Positions 45,321-52,925 of a DNA stretch of 64,000 nucleotides are shown one piece after another; position 1 is the first letter of the stretch; every line of letters begins with the position of its first letter. The position numbers and the translations under genes were made by a program. The notes beneath the pieces are model-generated. The model was not told the origin of the DNA and ran no database searches. It saw only the letters and a program-made list of their open reading frames with translations. The DNA lies in the NCBI GenBank assembly GCA_023439545.1, contig JAEXNT010000079.1, positions 9,832 through 73,831 of the forward strand, written 5' to 3'. Source of the stretch: Bacillota bacterium (GTDB lineage: Bacteria > Bacillota > Clostridia > Acetivibrionales > DTU013).

Positions 45321-45400
45321 GTGCGAAAATAGTCGGATATGTAGTATTATGTATCTGCAAACTGTGAAAACAGCTAGATATGCATTATTTGCTGCAAACT
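45321..45400. repeat. Imperfect direct repeat, two units of about 40 bases
   Basis: Units 45321-45363 and 45364-45400 share the pattern GTG-GAAAA-AG--GATATG--TTAT---CTGCAAACT. They lie in a gene-free region of about 945 bases (45090-46034) that otherwise contains further repeats and no credible coding frame. Confidence 0.6.
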
Positions 45401-45405
45401 GGCCA

Positions 45406-45512
45406 AAAATTCAAGTAGTGGGCGTATATTCGGGTTAAAAGGTGAATTCTTCGTGTAATAATTGCGTCAAGTTCTTAATTATGTTGACTAAAGCGCCCAT
45501 TACTTGAATTTT
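45406..45512. repeat. Inverted repeat with 19-base arms
   Basis: AAAATTCAAGTAGTGGGCG (45406-45424) and its near-exact reverse complement at 45494-45512 (one mismatch) enclose 69 bases. This could be the termini of a small non-autonomous element. Confidence 0.65.
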
Positions 45513-45533
45513 CGTCCACTTACAAAGTATAAA

Positions 45534-45623
45534 AGCTTCGTATTCTTCATAAAGGACGAACTAGCGGGAAGACATATTAGCTTCGCACTCTTCATAAAGG
45601 ACGAACTAACAGAAAAACGTAAC
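45534..45623. repeat. Tandem 45-bp repeat, two copies
   Basis: Units 45534-45578 and 45579-45623 both begin AGCTTCG and share CTCTTCATAAAGGACGAACTA with two-base differences. No coding frame runs through them. Confidence 0.7.
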
Positions 45624-45766
45624 TGCGTGTAATCCATAATATACGTGACTATACTGACGCCTCAGGAATGCTATTTTATTATCTTGGAATAAAAATTATG
45701 TAAATCATGTTTACTATTAACTTAAGAAAAAATACAAAATTCGGGACACTCCCAGTAGAACATGGA

Positions 45767-46031
45767 TGGGACAGGGGACGGGGAGCGGTTGTAAGGATGC
45801 TTGATGAAGCGACTTAGCGGTACATGGCGAATGCAGTACAAGGTGAGGCAAATCCGCCATGGATGGCGGATTTAGCCGAATACGGCAGGCAGGACGCATG
45901 GGCGAGCAGCAAATGCAAGGCATTTGCGACCAGCCATGCCGTTAGAGGCGGCCGAATAAAGCAGAGCATGAGCCTTGAACCGATCGGAGCTTTCATCCCG
46001 CATCCATGTAGCCGCCCCCGTCCCTCTGTTT
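45767..46031. repeat. REP-like palindromic element abutting the permease stop codon
   Basis: Imperfect terminal inverted repeats (GGGACAGGGGACGGGGAGCGG at the left, and its near complement ending TCCCTCTGTTT at the right) enclose two perfect hairpins. These are AAATCCGCC-ATGGAT-GGCGGATTT (45850-45873) and GCAAATGC-AAG-GCATTTGC (45909-45927). G+C content jumps relative to the A+T-rich DNA at its left. It ends three bases before the stop codon of the minus-strand permease gene. Confidence 0.7.
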
Positions 46032-46034
46032 CAC

Positions 46035-47180
46035 TTACACGAACTTCTGCACGTTAGAGGTCCTGGAGAATTTATATGCCGAGATCAGCATAAGCGCCAG
46101 AGCGAAGGCAAAAAGCACGAACAGATTCAGATATACGCTTGCCATACTGTCTCCCGCCTGCAGCTTCTCGAGCGCCTCGATGGCCCACCTTTGCGGCATG
46201 AAATAACTGAGCTTCCTCATGAATTCCGGCATCATGCCGACCGACCAGAAACAACCGCCAAGCATGCAGGTAGGCGTCATTATAAGCGAGCTCAGTGTGC
46301 TTGCCATATACGAAGAGCCTGAGAAAGCCGTTACGACTAGCCCGATACCTATTGCAACAAGTCCAAACATCAGGAGCACTATGAACATCTCCACATCGCC
46401 TACGCCTGTATCTATCCGGAAGACATATTTCATGGCCACCTGTATTGTCAGTATCTGTATTACCGATATGATAAGACTCGTAACCGCATTGGCAAGTATA
46501 TACTTCCACGAATTGACGGGCGCCGAGCAGATGCGGTGATACGTACGCATCCTTTTTTCCTTCAGTATGAGCATTGACGTAAAGCTCGTTCCAAGCATCA
46601 TGAACATTATGAGAAGCCCGATTGCAGTAATGGTCATATTTTTAGCTACTACCTTGTCTGCCAGCTTGACAACGTTCATTATTATTAGTTCATTGTTCAT
46701 CTGCGCATACATTTTATCAAACATGGTCTTATCGCCGCCGGCCGCAGCCGAAAGCCTGGAAAGCGAATCGATGTGGCTGTTCAACATTTGTTCGACCCAT
46801 ACCGTAACAGACTGGCCTTTCAGCGATACTACCTCGATAGTCCTGGCCTTTCCGTCATAAACGCTTTTACCGAACCCCTCGGGAATGACTACAGCGGCAT
46901 CCAGCTCGGATTCCAGCAGTTTATTATTGATCTCTTCCTCCGCTAAATCGGATACGGTAAAGCCTTCCTTCCCCTGCATCACTTGTTTCAGATCCGCCGA
47001 AAGCACGCTTTTATCATTGTCGGCCACTCCCACCCTGAGAGCGGAAGTCCCGTTACCGCTGTAAACAAGCAGTGAAAACACTACTCCAAGCAGCGGCAGG
47101 AATATATAAACGATGATGTTGCCTTTTTTCCTGAATGAAACCCTCAGATTATTGGCTATCATAAGCAGAATGTTACGCAT
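46035..47180 (-). CDS. ABC-2 type permease, second subunit (LnrN-like)
   Basis: This 381-residue ABC-2 permease has one N-terminal membrane segment (about 20-40), a large extracytoplasmic domain (about 45-190), and five C-terminal membrane segments (about 200-370) with ILKEKRMRTYHRICSAPV. The start ATG overlaps the upstream permease stop by eight bases. It is the last gene of a regulator-exporter cluster whose order matches B. subtilis lnrJKLMN. Export or removal of membrane-active compounds is inferred from that resemblance. Confidence 0.85.
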   Translation of the reverse strand: MRNILLMIANNLRVSFRKKGNIIVYIFLPLLGVVFSLLVYSGNGTSALRVGVADNDKSVLSADLKQVMQGKEGFTVSDLAEEEINNKLLESELDAAVVIPEGFGKSVYDGKARTIEVVSLKGQSVTVWVEQMLNSHIDSLSRLSAAAGGDKTMFDKMYAQMNNELIIMNVVKLADKVVAKNMTITAIGLLIMFMMLGTSFTSMLILKEKRMRTYHRICSAPVNSWKYILANAVTSLIISVIQILTIQVAMKYVFRIDTGVGDVEMFIVLLMFGLVAIGIGLVVTAFSGSSYMASTLSSLIMTPTCMLGGCFWSVGMMPEFMRKLSYFMPQRWAIEALEKLQAGDSMASVYLNLFVLFAFALALMLISAYKFSRTSNVQKFV

Positions 47181-48321
47181 ACAATTTCTTCCCCTTTCTT
47201 GACAGGAATGCCGAGGCCATGATAAACAGCGCCGCAAGCGACAGGTTTATGATAATTGAACCGGGCATGGCCGAATAATCACTGTCGTATATGATTTTGA
47301 ACAGCGCAGTGTTCGTCCAGTTGACCGGAGACATCAATGCAATTTTAGTAAAGAAGCCGCTCATAATGTCGAGGGGGACATAGGCTCCTCCCAGGAAAGC
47401 CAGAAGCGGTATTATGGAATTCAGTATCCCGGATGCGGCGTCACCGCTCCTGAAAACATACGCCATTGCAACACCCAGGCTAACGGTCATTATGGAATAG
47501 GTCAAAAGCACGAGTGCCACAGGCAATAGGTTTTCGCCCCAGTAAGCCTTCAATACGAGCTTGCTGAACAGTATGACCGCCAATGCCTGAACGACTGTAA
47601 CGGATATACAACCTATGACCTTGCCCGTTAGTAATTCATAACCTCTGACCGGAGCACACAGCATCCTGGCCGCGGTCCTCTGCTCCATTTCGCTGCGGAT
47701 GGCCCAAAAACCCGTCAGAGACGCATACAAAAGTATCAGGGTAAGCATGGTTACGGCATAGTAATCGAGCGAGCCGGGCTGGCGCTTTTTATCGAGAGAC
47801 CTCGATTCAACGTATTTTGCAGTCCCATCGAACTCAGTTATCTCCGGTCTTGCCAATGCCGCCGGATTGACCGCAGCTATGGCAGCTATGGAATCATAGG
47901 ACTTGATGAAGCTGTTCAATGAAGACTCCAGAAGCGATGCGTCGAAGCTCCTTCTTTCATTTTTGTAAAGCTCGAATTGAAGCGGGTTTTCCGTTACCTT
48001 CAGGTAAGCCGAATAAGCGCTGTTTTCAATGCCTGTTTTACCAGCCGCTTCATCGGTGGTCTCCTCAAACTTTATCCCGAGTTCGTCGGACATGCCTTTG
48101 AGAAAACCGTCGAATGCTCCTTTGAAATCCTTATCCTCTGTTACTTTATCCGTATACAACACTTTCACTTCACCCAAATCAATGGTATTGCTGAAAACAC
48201 CGCTGAAAGCCGCGCCCAATATGGCGATAAGAACGATCGGGAAAAGGACCATCATGGCGTTTGCTTTGAAATTGCGTATATTCTGCTTGAATTCTTTAGT
48301 TATGATCGTCAAAATTCTCAT
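47173..48321 (-). CDS. ABC-2 type permease, first subunit (LnrM-like)
   Basis: The 382-residue permease has the same topology as its neighbour: an N-terminal helix (about 18-42), an extracytoplasmic domain (about 45-180), and C-terminal helices with AIRSEMEQRTAARMLCAPVR, the ABC-2 coupling segment. The two permeases are homologous and probably form a heterodimer with the ATPase at 48333. It starts 11 bases after the ATPase stop. Confidence 0.87.
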   Translation of the reverse strand: MRILTIITKEFKQNIRNFKANAMMVLFPIVLIAILGAAFSGVFSNTIDLGEVKVLYTDKVTEDKDFKGAFDGFLKGMSDELGIKFEETTDEAAGKTGIENSAYSAYLKVTENPLQFELYKNERRSFDASLLESSLNSFIKSYDSIAAIAAVNPAALARPEITEFDGTAKYVESRSLDKKRQPGSLDYYAVTMLTLILLYASLTGFWAIRSEMEQRTAARMLCAPVRGYELLTGKVIGCISVTVVQALAVILFSKLVLKAYWGENLLPVALVLLTYSIMTVSLGVAMAYVFRSGDAASGILNSIIPLLAFLGGAYVPLDIMSGFFTKIALMSPVNWTNTALFKIIYDSDYSAMPGSIIINLSLAALFIMASAFLSRKGKKLYA

Positions 48322-48332
48322 GTCCGTCCCCC

Positions 48333-49271
48333 CTAATCCCGTAGCCTTCTACCCGTCAGCGACAGGAAAACTGTTTCAAGGTCGGGCGTCTTGCTCTCCA
48401 CACTCTTGATGGAGATCCTATTGGAAGTGAAATAGTTTATTACGGCATCCAGATTGTTGACCTCCCGGGAGCTCGAGATCTTAACTGTGCTGTCCTCGAT
48501 TTCAACATCTTCAACTCCGCGTATCTCTTTTATTTTCTCTTCTCTGACCTTGGATATCGAGTCCGTTACAGTAACCAATACTATATCCTTGTCGGTGATA
48601 AGGTTCTTGAGTTCGTCGCAGGCGCCCAGGGCGATTACCTTGCCATGGTCCATTATCGCAATACGCGTGCAGATTTCCTCGACTTCCTCCATGTAATGGC
48701 TCGTGTATATTACCGTACAGCCGAGCTCATTCAGTTTCTTGACCGACTGCAGTATATGGTTCCTCGATTGCGGATCGATGCCTACCGTAGGCTCATCCAT
48801 AATGATGAGTTTCGGTTTGTGTGCAATCGCACAGGCAATGTTCAGGCGGCGCTTCATACCTCCCGAAAAGCTCTTGGGATAACTTTTCACCTTTTCGGAC
48901 AAACCGGTGAATTCGAGCGCTTCCATTGCAGCCTTGTCGAGATCCTTTCCGCGGAGTCCGTAGAGACTTGCAAAAAACTTAACATTTTCAAGGCATGTAA
49001 GATCTTCGTAAATCGCTATATCCTGGGGCACTATGCCTATATTGCTCCTCGTGGTCATGCTTTCCTTTTTTACGTCGCTGCCGAGAATACCGATCGAACC
49101 CTTGTCAATCGAAAGAAGCCCTATGATCATGTTGATAGCGGTGCTCTTCCCGGCCCCATTGGGTCCGAGCAGTCCGAAGATCTCACCCTGCTCTATGCTG
49201 AGCGACATTTTGTCAACGGCAGTTATGTCTCCGAAATTTTTTATTACCTGTTCAAGTTTTACAATACTCAT
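48333..49271 (-). CDS. ABC transporter ATP-binding protein (LnrL-like)
   Basis: The 312-residue ATPase has Walker A GLLGPNGAGKSTAINM (about 36-51), Q-loop PQDIAIYEDLT, signature SFSGGMKRRLNIA and Walker B LIIMDEPTVGID. A roughly 80-residue C-terminal domain of the type found in drug and antibiotic exporters follows. ATG 49271 follows GAGGTG. Upstream, after the response regulator gene, lies a terminator-like hairpin with a nine-base T run, so expression may be attenuated. Confidence 0.93.
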   Translation of the reverse strand: MSIVKLEQVIKNFGDITAVDKMSLSIEQGEIFGLLGPNGAGKSTAINMIIGLLSIDKGSIGILGSDVKKESMTTRSNIGIVPQDIAIYEDLTCLENVKFFASLYGLRGKDLDKAAMEALEFTGLSEKVKSYPKSFSGGMKRRLNIACAIAHKPKLIIMDEPTVGIDPQSRNHILQSVKKLNELGCTVIYTSHYMEEVEEICTRIAIMDHGKVIALGACDELKNLITDKDIVLVTVTDSISKVREEKIKEIRGVEDVEIEDSTVKISSSREVNNLDAVINYFTSNRISIKSVESKTPDLETVFLSLTGRRLRD

Positions 49272-49317
49272 AACAACACCTCTGAAATACATTTGATTCG
49301 TTTTTACATACTAATAA

Positions 49318-49360
49318 TAAAAAAAACGGAGGCCATCCGTTAGTACGGAAGGTCACCGTT
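49318..49360 (-). terminator. Terminator or attenuator between response regulator and exporter genes
   Basis: On the minus strand AACGGTGACC pairs with GGCCTCCGTT (two mismatches), with an inner TCCGT/ACGGA stem. It is followed at once by a run of eight or more T. Only about 47 bases separate it from the ATPase start, leaving little room for another promoter. Confidence 0.7.
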
Positions 49361-49441
49361 TCACATGACTTTAGTAATATACGAAAGTAATATGCGCTTA
49401 TTTGAAGGAGCTCCAACAGGAACGATACCCGCCGTATGTAC

Positions 49442-50083
49442 CTATTCGGCGTCTCTTTTTTCACCCGTAAGGTAGTATATGGCAATCTGCGTCCTGTGTT
49501 CAAGCCCGGTCTTGTCGAGTATGCCGGAAATATAGTTTTTGACCGTCCCCTCGGACATGAACAGCTTTGCGGCTATCTCCCTGTTTGACAGGCCTTTTGC
49601 GATCAATGTCACTATCTCGGACTCACGTTCGGTCAGAAGCCCTTCGGGAATATTGCTTTTCCTGCCCGCGGACAACTCGTTTCTTATTGTATCCATCACT
49701 ACGTCCTGCATTACAGTGCCGCCTTCGTGAACGATACGTATGGCGTCCATGATGCGCGACGGCGCGCTGCCCTTGAGCAGGTACCCTTTAGCTCCGTTCT
49801 TTACTGCGTTTACGATAAAATCGTCATCGTCGAAGGTCGTCAGGATCAGAGGCTTTGTTTCAGACTTCTGAGATATCTCCCGCGCTGCCTGAAGGCCGTC
49901 CAATACGGGCATTCTGACGTCAAGAAGCGCGACGTCCACCTTTTCCCTGCAGCAGTAATCGACTGCCTTAAGCCCGTTCTCGACACAGGCCGCTACCTCG
50001 AACCTGTCGTCCGACTGAAGTATGATCTTCATACCTTCTCTTATGAGCGCATCATCATCTGCTATCAAAATCCTGATAGACAT
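49442..50083 (-). CDS. NarL/LuxR-family response regulator (LnrK-like)
   Basis: The 213-residue regulator has a receiver domain with acidic pair DD near residues 9-10, phospho-acceptor Asp in VALLDVRMPVLDG (about 54) and KGYLLKGSAPS. A C-terminal LuxR helix-turn-helix (about 148-205, TERESEIVTLIAKGLSNREI) follows. It starts three bases after the kinase stop, with GGAGG inside the kinase end. Presumed to activate the adjacent exporter genes. Confidence 0.93.
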   Translation of the reverse strand: MSIRILIADDDALIREGMKIILQSDDRFEVAACVENGLKAVDYCCREKVDVALLDVRMPVLDGLQAAREISQKSETKPLILTTFDDDDFIVNAVKNGAKGYLLKGSAPSRIMDAIRIVHEGGTVMQDVVMDTIRNELSAGRKSNIPEGLLTERESEIVTLIAKGLSNREIAAKLFMSEGTVKNYISGILDKTGLEHRTQIAIYYLTGEKRDAE

Positions 50084-50086
50084 ATT

Positions 50087-51367
50087 TCAATCCTCCGTTT
50101 TGCCCCCGATTGACGCAGCCGCGGCTTCTCCCGCAGCGCTGCCATGCGTCTGCGGCTTAACATTATGCTCTTGTGGCACGGCGCTATGCTCCCGCTGCGT
50201 GCTACCGTGCTCTTGCGGCATACCGTTATGTGCCTGCGACACGGCTCCATGCATGTGCGGCGCTGCCACCGCCGGAAGGAGCGTGATCACCGAAAAACCG
50301 TTGGAACCGTCCAAAATCAACTTCCCTCCTGCGTTTTCCGTTCTTTCCTCCATACCGGCCAAACCAAGCCCTTTCTTAATTGAAAGAGCGCCTTTTCCAT
50401 TATCGTGCACCTCTGCCTTGATCAGCTTGCTAAGCACCTCGAGTCTTACGTTTATATGCGTTGCAGCCGAGTATTTAAGCGCGTTCGTCAAAGCTTCCCT
50501 TACGTTATCGATGATAATTTTCCATTGTATGTGCGATATCACATCAAGACTGCCCTGGTATGAAAAATTTGTCCTGATGCCGTTATTCAGGGAAAACTCC
50601 TCAAGCACCAGCTTGAGCCGGTTAATACCCAACTGTTCGGTCGCAGGTTTAATTTCCCTGAGTGTAGAACGTATGCTTTCCATGCCTTCCTTAAGATTGT
50701 CGGCCACAGTGCCGACCATTTGCGATGCCTTCCCGATATCCTTTTCCATGATCAGACCTGCCGCCTCGAGCTGGATAATGCTCCCGGCAAGCGTATGTCC
50801 GACCTTGTCATGGATCTTCTGGGCCAGGCTGTTACGCTCCTCTATCTGCGAAAGGTATCGCAGCTGGGCTTCATACTCGTTTCCCGCATCGAGCCTGCCA
50901 ACCAGAATTTCATTCCTGTCGCGCAATTCTTCATTGGCCTTCTTCAATACTGCCAGCGAATCGTAGTATCTTTTCGAAACCATGAATACAAGCCAGCCCA
51001 ACAGGCCGAACCCGGCGTATTCCGCCAGAAGATCGTTATAACAAAAAAATCCGGGAAGGCTGATGAAAAGCAGGAACACATTACTGTTTTCAATGTAGTA
51101 TGAAACAAATTCGAGGATGTCTACGCTGATAAGCAGAATAAAAAGCGGGTTTACGGAAACCGCGGAATATATGAGGACAGCAGTGGATAACAGGCGTGAA
51201 GCCTTTCTGACAATGGCATTTTTGAAAATATACGATACCATGCAGGTTGAGACATATGCAAGTATCATGAGTATGACCAGGGAGATGTCTTTCATATCCC
51301 CCCTGATATAGCTCAAAATGCAGTACAGCAAAATGATCATTCTGGCGCCGATCATCCAATTATCCAT
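50087..51367 (-). CDS. Sensor histidine kinase (HisKA_3) with C-terminal histidine-heptad tail (LnrJ-like)
   Basis: The 426-residue membrane kinase has about five N-terminal membrane segments (1-130) and no large extracellular loop. A coiled coil (about 135-175) leads to the phospho-acceptor His186 in AQKIHDKVGHTLAGS and an HATPase domain ending near residue 368. After it comes an unusual tail. Histidines at 373, 380, 387, 394, 401 and 408 are spaced exactly seven apart in units such as MPQEHGS and VPQEHNV. The tail is coded by 21-bp near-repeats and has no counterpart in kinases of this class that I know. ATG 51367 follows GAGGTC. Confidence 0.92.
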   Translation of the reverse strand: MDNWMIGARMIILLYCILSYIRGDMKDISLVILMILAYVSTCMVSYIFKNAIVRKASRLLSTAVLIYSAVSVNPLFILLISVDILEFVSYYIENSNVFLLFISLPGFFCYNDLLAEYAGFGLLGWLVFMVSKRYYDSLAVLKKANEELRDRNEILVGRLDAGNEYEAQLRYLSQIEERNSLAQKIHDKVGHTLAGSIIQLEAAGLIMEKDIGKASQMVGTVADNLKEGMESIRSTLREIKPATEQLGINRLKLVLEEFSLNNGIRTNFSYQGSLDVISHIQWKIIIDNVREALTNALKYSAATHINVRLEVLSKLIKAEVHDNGKGALSIKKGLGLAGMEERTENAGGKLILDGSNGFSVITLLPAVAAPHMHGAVSQAHNGMPQEHGSTQREHSAVPQEHNVKPQTHGSAAGEAAAASIGGKTED

Positions 51368-51379
51368 ATGACCTCACAA

Positions 51380-51438
51380 TGAAACGCAGGGACGGTTCTT
51401 TTGTTCCACTTGAAACGCAGGGACGGTTCTTTTGTTTC
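51380..51438. repeat. Direct repeat of a GGGACGGTTCTTTTGTT-type unit
   Basis: Two copies (from 51380 and 51411, period 31) share 26 identical bases containing GGGACGGTTCTTTTGTT, and the unit is itself bounded by GAAAC/GTTTC. It lies just upstream of the kinase gene. The GGGACGG word also appears in the palindromic element at 45767-46031. Confidence 0.7.
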
Positions 51439-51600
51439 GCTTTTGAAGCAGCTGAGCCCATCCCTGCCAAATAGCCAAAAACATAACAAAAACTTTTACG
51501 AGAAAAGTTCCAGAAGCGAGCAGTACAAGGAAGATGAAGCGTGAAAACCGCAGCGTATTTCTAATATGTGAGGATTTTCGCGACTGAAATCTGACAATAT

Positions 51601-51654
51601 ATTTCGCCTACGGCGAAATGTTTCATTAACGTAACATTTCTACGTAGTAGAAAT
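51601..51654. repeat. Two adjacent hairpins with interchangeable arms
   Basis: ATTTCGCC-TAC-GGCGAAAT (51601-51619) and ATTTCTAC-GTA-GTAGAAAT (51636-51654) are perfect 8-bp hairpins. The right arm of the first (GAAATGTT, 51615-51622) can also pair with the AACATTTC of the second (51633-51640). They sit 28 bases beyond the aminopeptidase stop codon on the minus strand. Apart from this and the repeat above, the 315-base gap 51368-51682 holds no gene. Confidence 0.65.
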
Positions 51655-51682
51655 CTCTTGTAATGCGACGCTTATGGGACTT

Positions 51683-52798
51683 TTACTTCAAATTCTCCGG
51701 GTTAAGGACCTGCAATTCCTTAGGCACGAACAGGCCGTCCTTCCTGACGAGCGTGTCGTCAAACCAGATCTCCCCTCCGCCGTACTCAGGCCTCTGGATA
51801 TATACCAGATCCCAGTGTATGGCGGACTTGTTGCCGTTATTGCAGGAATCATAGCAGCAGCCGGGTGTAAAGTGTATGCTGCCTTTTATCTTCTCATCGA
51901 AAAGCGTATCCTTCATCGGTTTTTCGATATAGGGATTGAACCCGAATGAGAATTCGCCCACATACCTGGCGCCTTCATCGGTATCCAGAACAGTATTGAT
52001 CTTCGCGGTATCGTTGGCCGACGCATTCACAATTTTACCGTCTTTAAAATCGAGCACGATACTTTCGTAGGTATACCCCTGGTACTTAGACGGCGTATTA
52101 TAGCTGATCCTGCCGTTAACCGAGGCTTTCACAGGCGCGGTGTAAACCTCGCCGTCCGGGATGTTCCTGTGACCGTCGCATTTGACCGCCGGCAGTCCCT
52201 TTATCGAGAAGCTCAGGTCTGTACCCTTGCCGACTATGTGAACCTTGTCGGTCCTGTTCATCAAATCGACCAGCCCGTCCATGGCCTTTGACATCCTGTC
52301 GTAATCCATGTTACAGACGTCAAAATAGAAATCCTCGAAAGCCTCGGTAGACATCTCTGCCATCTGCGCCATAGCGCTGTTGGGATACCTGAGTATGACC
52401 CATTTCGTATGCTCGACGCGCTGCTCCGAATGCACGGGCTTGTTGAAAAGGGTGCTGTAAAGCTTCATTTTATCCTCGGGCACGTCGCCTAGCTCGTTTG
52501 AATTGTCTGCATACCTGATGCCGATGTAAGCATCCATCTCTTTCATCCTGGCAAGCTCGAAATCGGCCATAAGCCTTATCTGTGCCTCGTTGCAGCCATT
52601 GAGCAGGGCGCGGGTGATCTCGTCATTTTTTACTGTAACGAAGGGTATCCCTCCCGCTTTGTACACTTCGGCTACTAGCGCTTTGGTCAGCGGAAGCTCG
52701 AAGCCCTTGGTCTCGATCAAAACCTTATCTCCAGGCTTCACATCGCAGGAGTAGTTGACAAGATTCCTTGCCAGTATTGTAATTCGCTGGTCCGTCAT
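51683..52798 (-). CDS. M29-family metallo-aminopeptidase
   Basis: This 371-residue protein matches the thermophilic aminopeptidase/AmpS family: a VKPGDKVLIET start, GKGTDLSFSIKG, the metal-ligand glutamate segment NIPDGEVYTAP, and a C-terminal SAIHWDLVY. It trims N-terminal residues in the cytoplasm with two divalent metals. ATG 52798 is chosen because AGAAGG precedes it; longer in-frame starts lack a binding site. It is downstream of pepF by 127 bases, so both peptidases may share a transcript. Confidence 0.92.
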   Translation of the reverse strand: MTDQRITILARNLVNYSCDVKPGDKVLIETKGFELPLTKALVAEVYKAGGIPFVTVKNDEITRALLNGCNEAQIRLMADFELARMKEMDAYIGIRYADNSNELGDVPEDKMKLYSTLFNKPVHSEQRVEHTKWVILRYPNSAMAQMAEMSTEAFEDFYFDVCNMDYDRMSKAMDGLVDLMNRTDKVHIVGKGTDLSFSIKGLPAVKCDGHRNIPDGEVYTAPVKASVNGRISYNTPSKYQGYTYESIVLDFKDGKIVNASANDTAKINTVLDTDEGARYVGEFSFGFNPYIEKPMKDTLFDEKIKGSIHFTPGCCYDSCNNGNKSAIHWDLVYIQRPEYGGGEIWFDDTLVRKDGLFVPKELQVLNPENLK

Positions 52799-52925
52799 AT
52801 GCTTTACCTTCTTTTCTGTTAGTTGTAATTGATATACCATCCGGCAGTCCCGGATCAATGCCATATTTTACAGAGATTGAAGCTGACCGCACCGGTGCGG
52901 TACGGAATAACCCCGCCCCTGCTCC

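Noticed and set aside
45321..45623. CRISPR array
   Set aside because: Only two copies of each unit, no regular spacers, and no cas genes in the window.
45824..46057. Open frames of 60-77 codons on both strands of the REP-like element
   Set aside because: The frames run through hairpins and terminal repeats, have no binding sites and no recognisable domains. Open frames on both strands are a by-product of the palindromes.
50022..50966. Plus-strand open frame of 314 codons opposite the kinase
   Set aside because: Cys/Ser/Pro-rich shadow that includes the antisense of the heptad repeats; no domain and no binding site.
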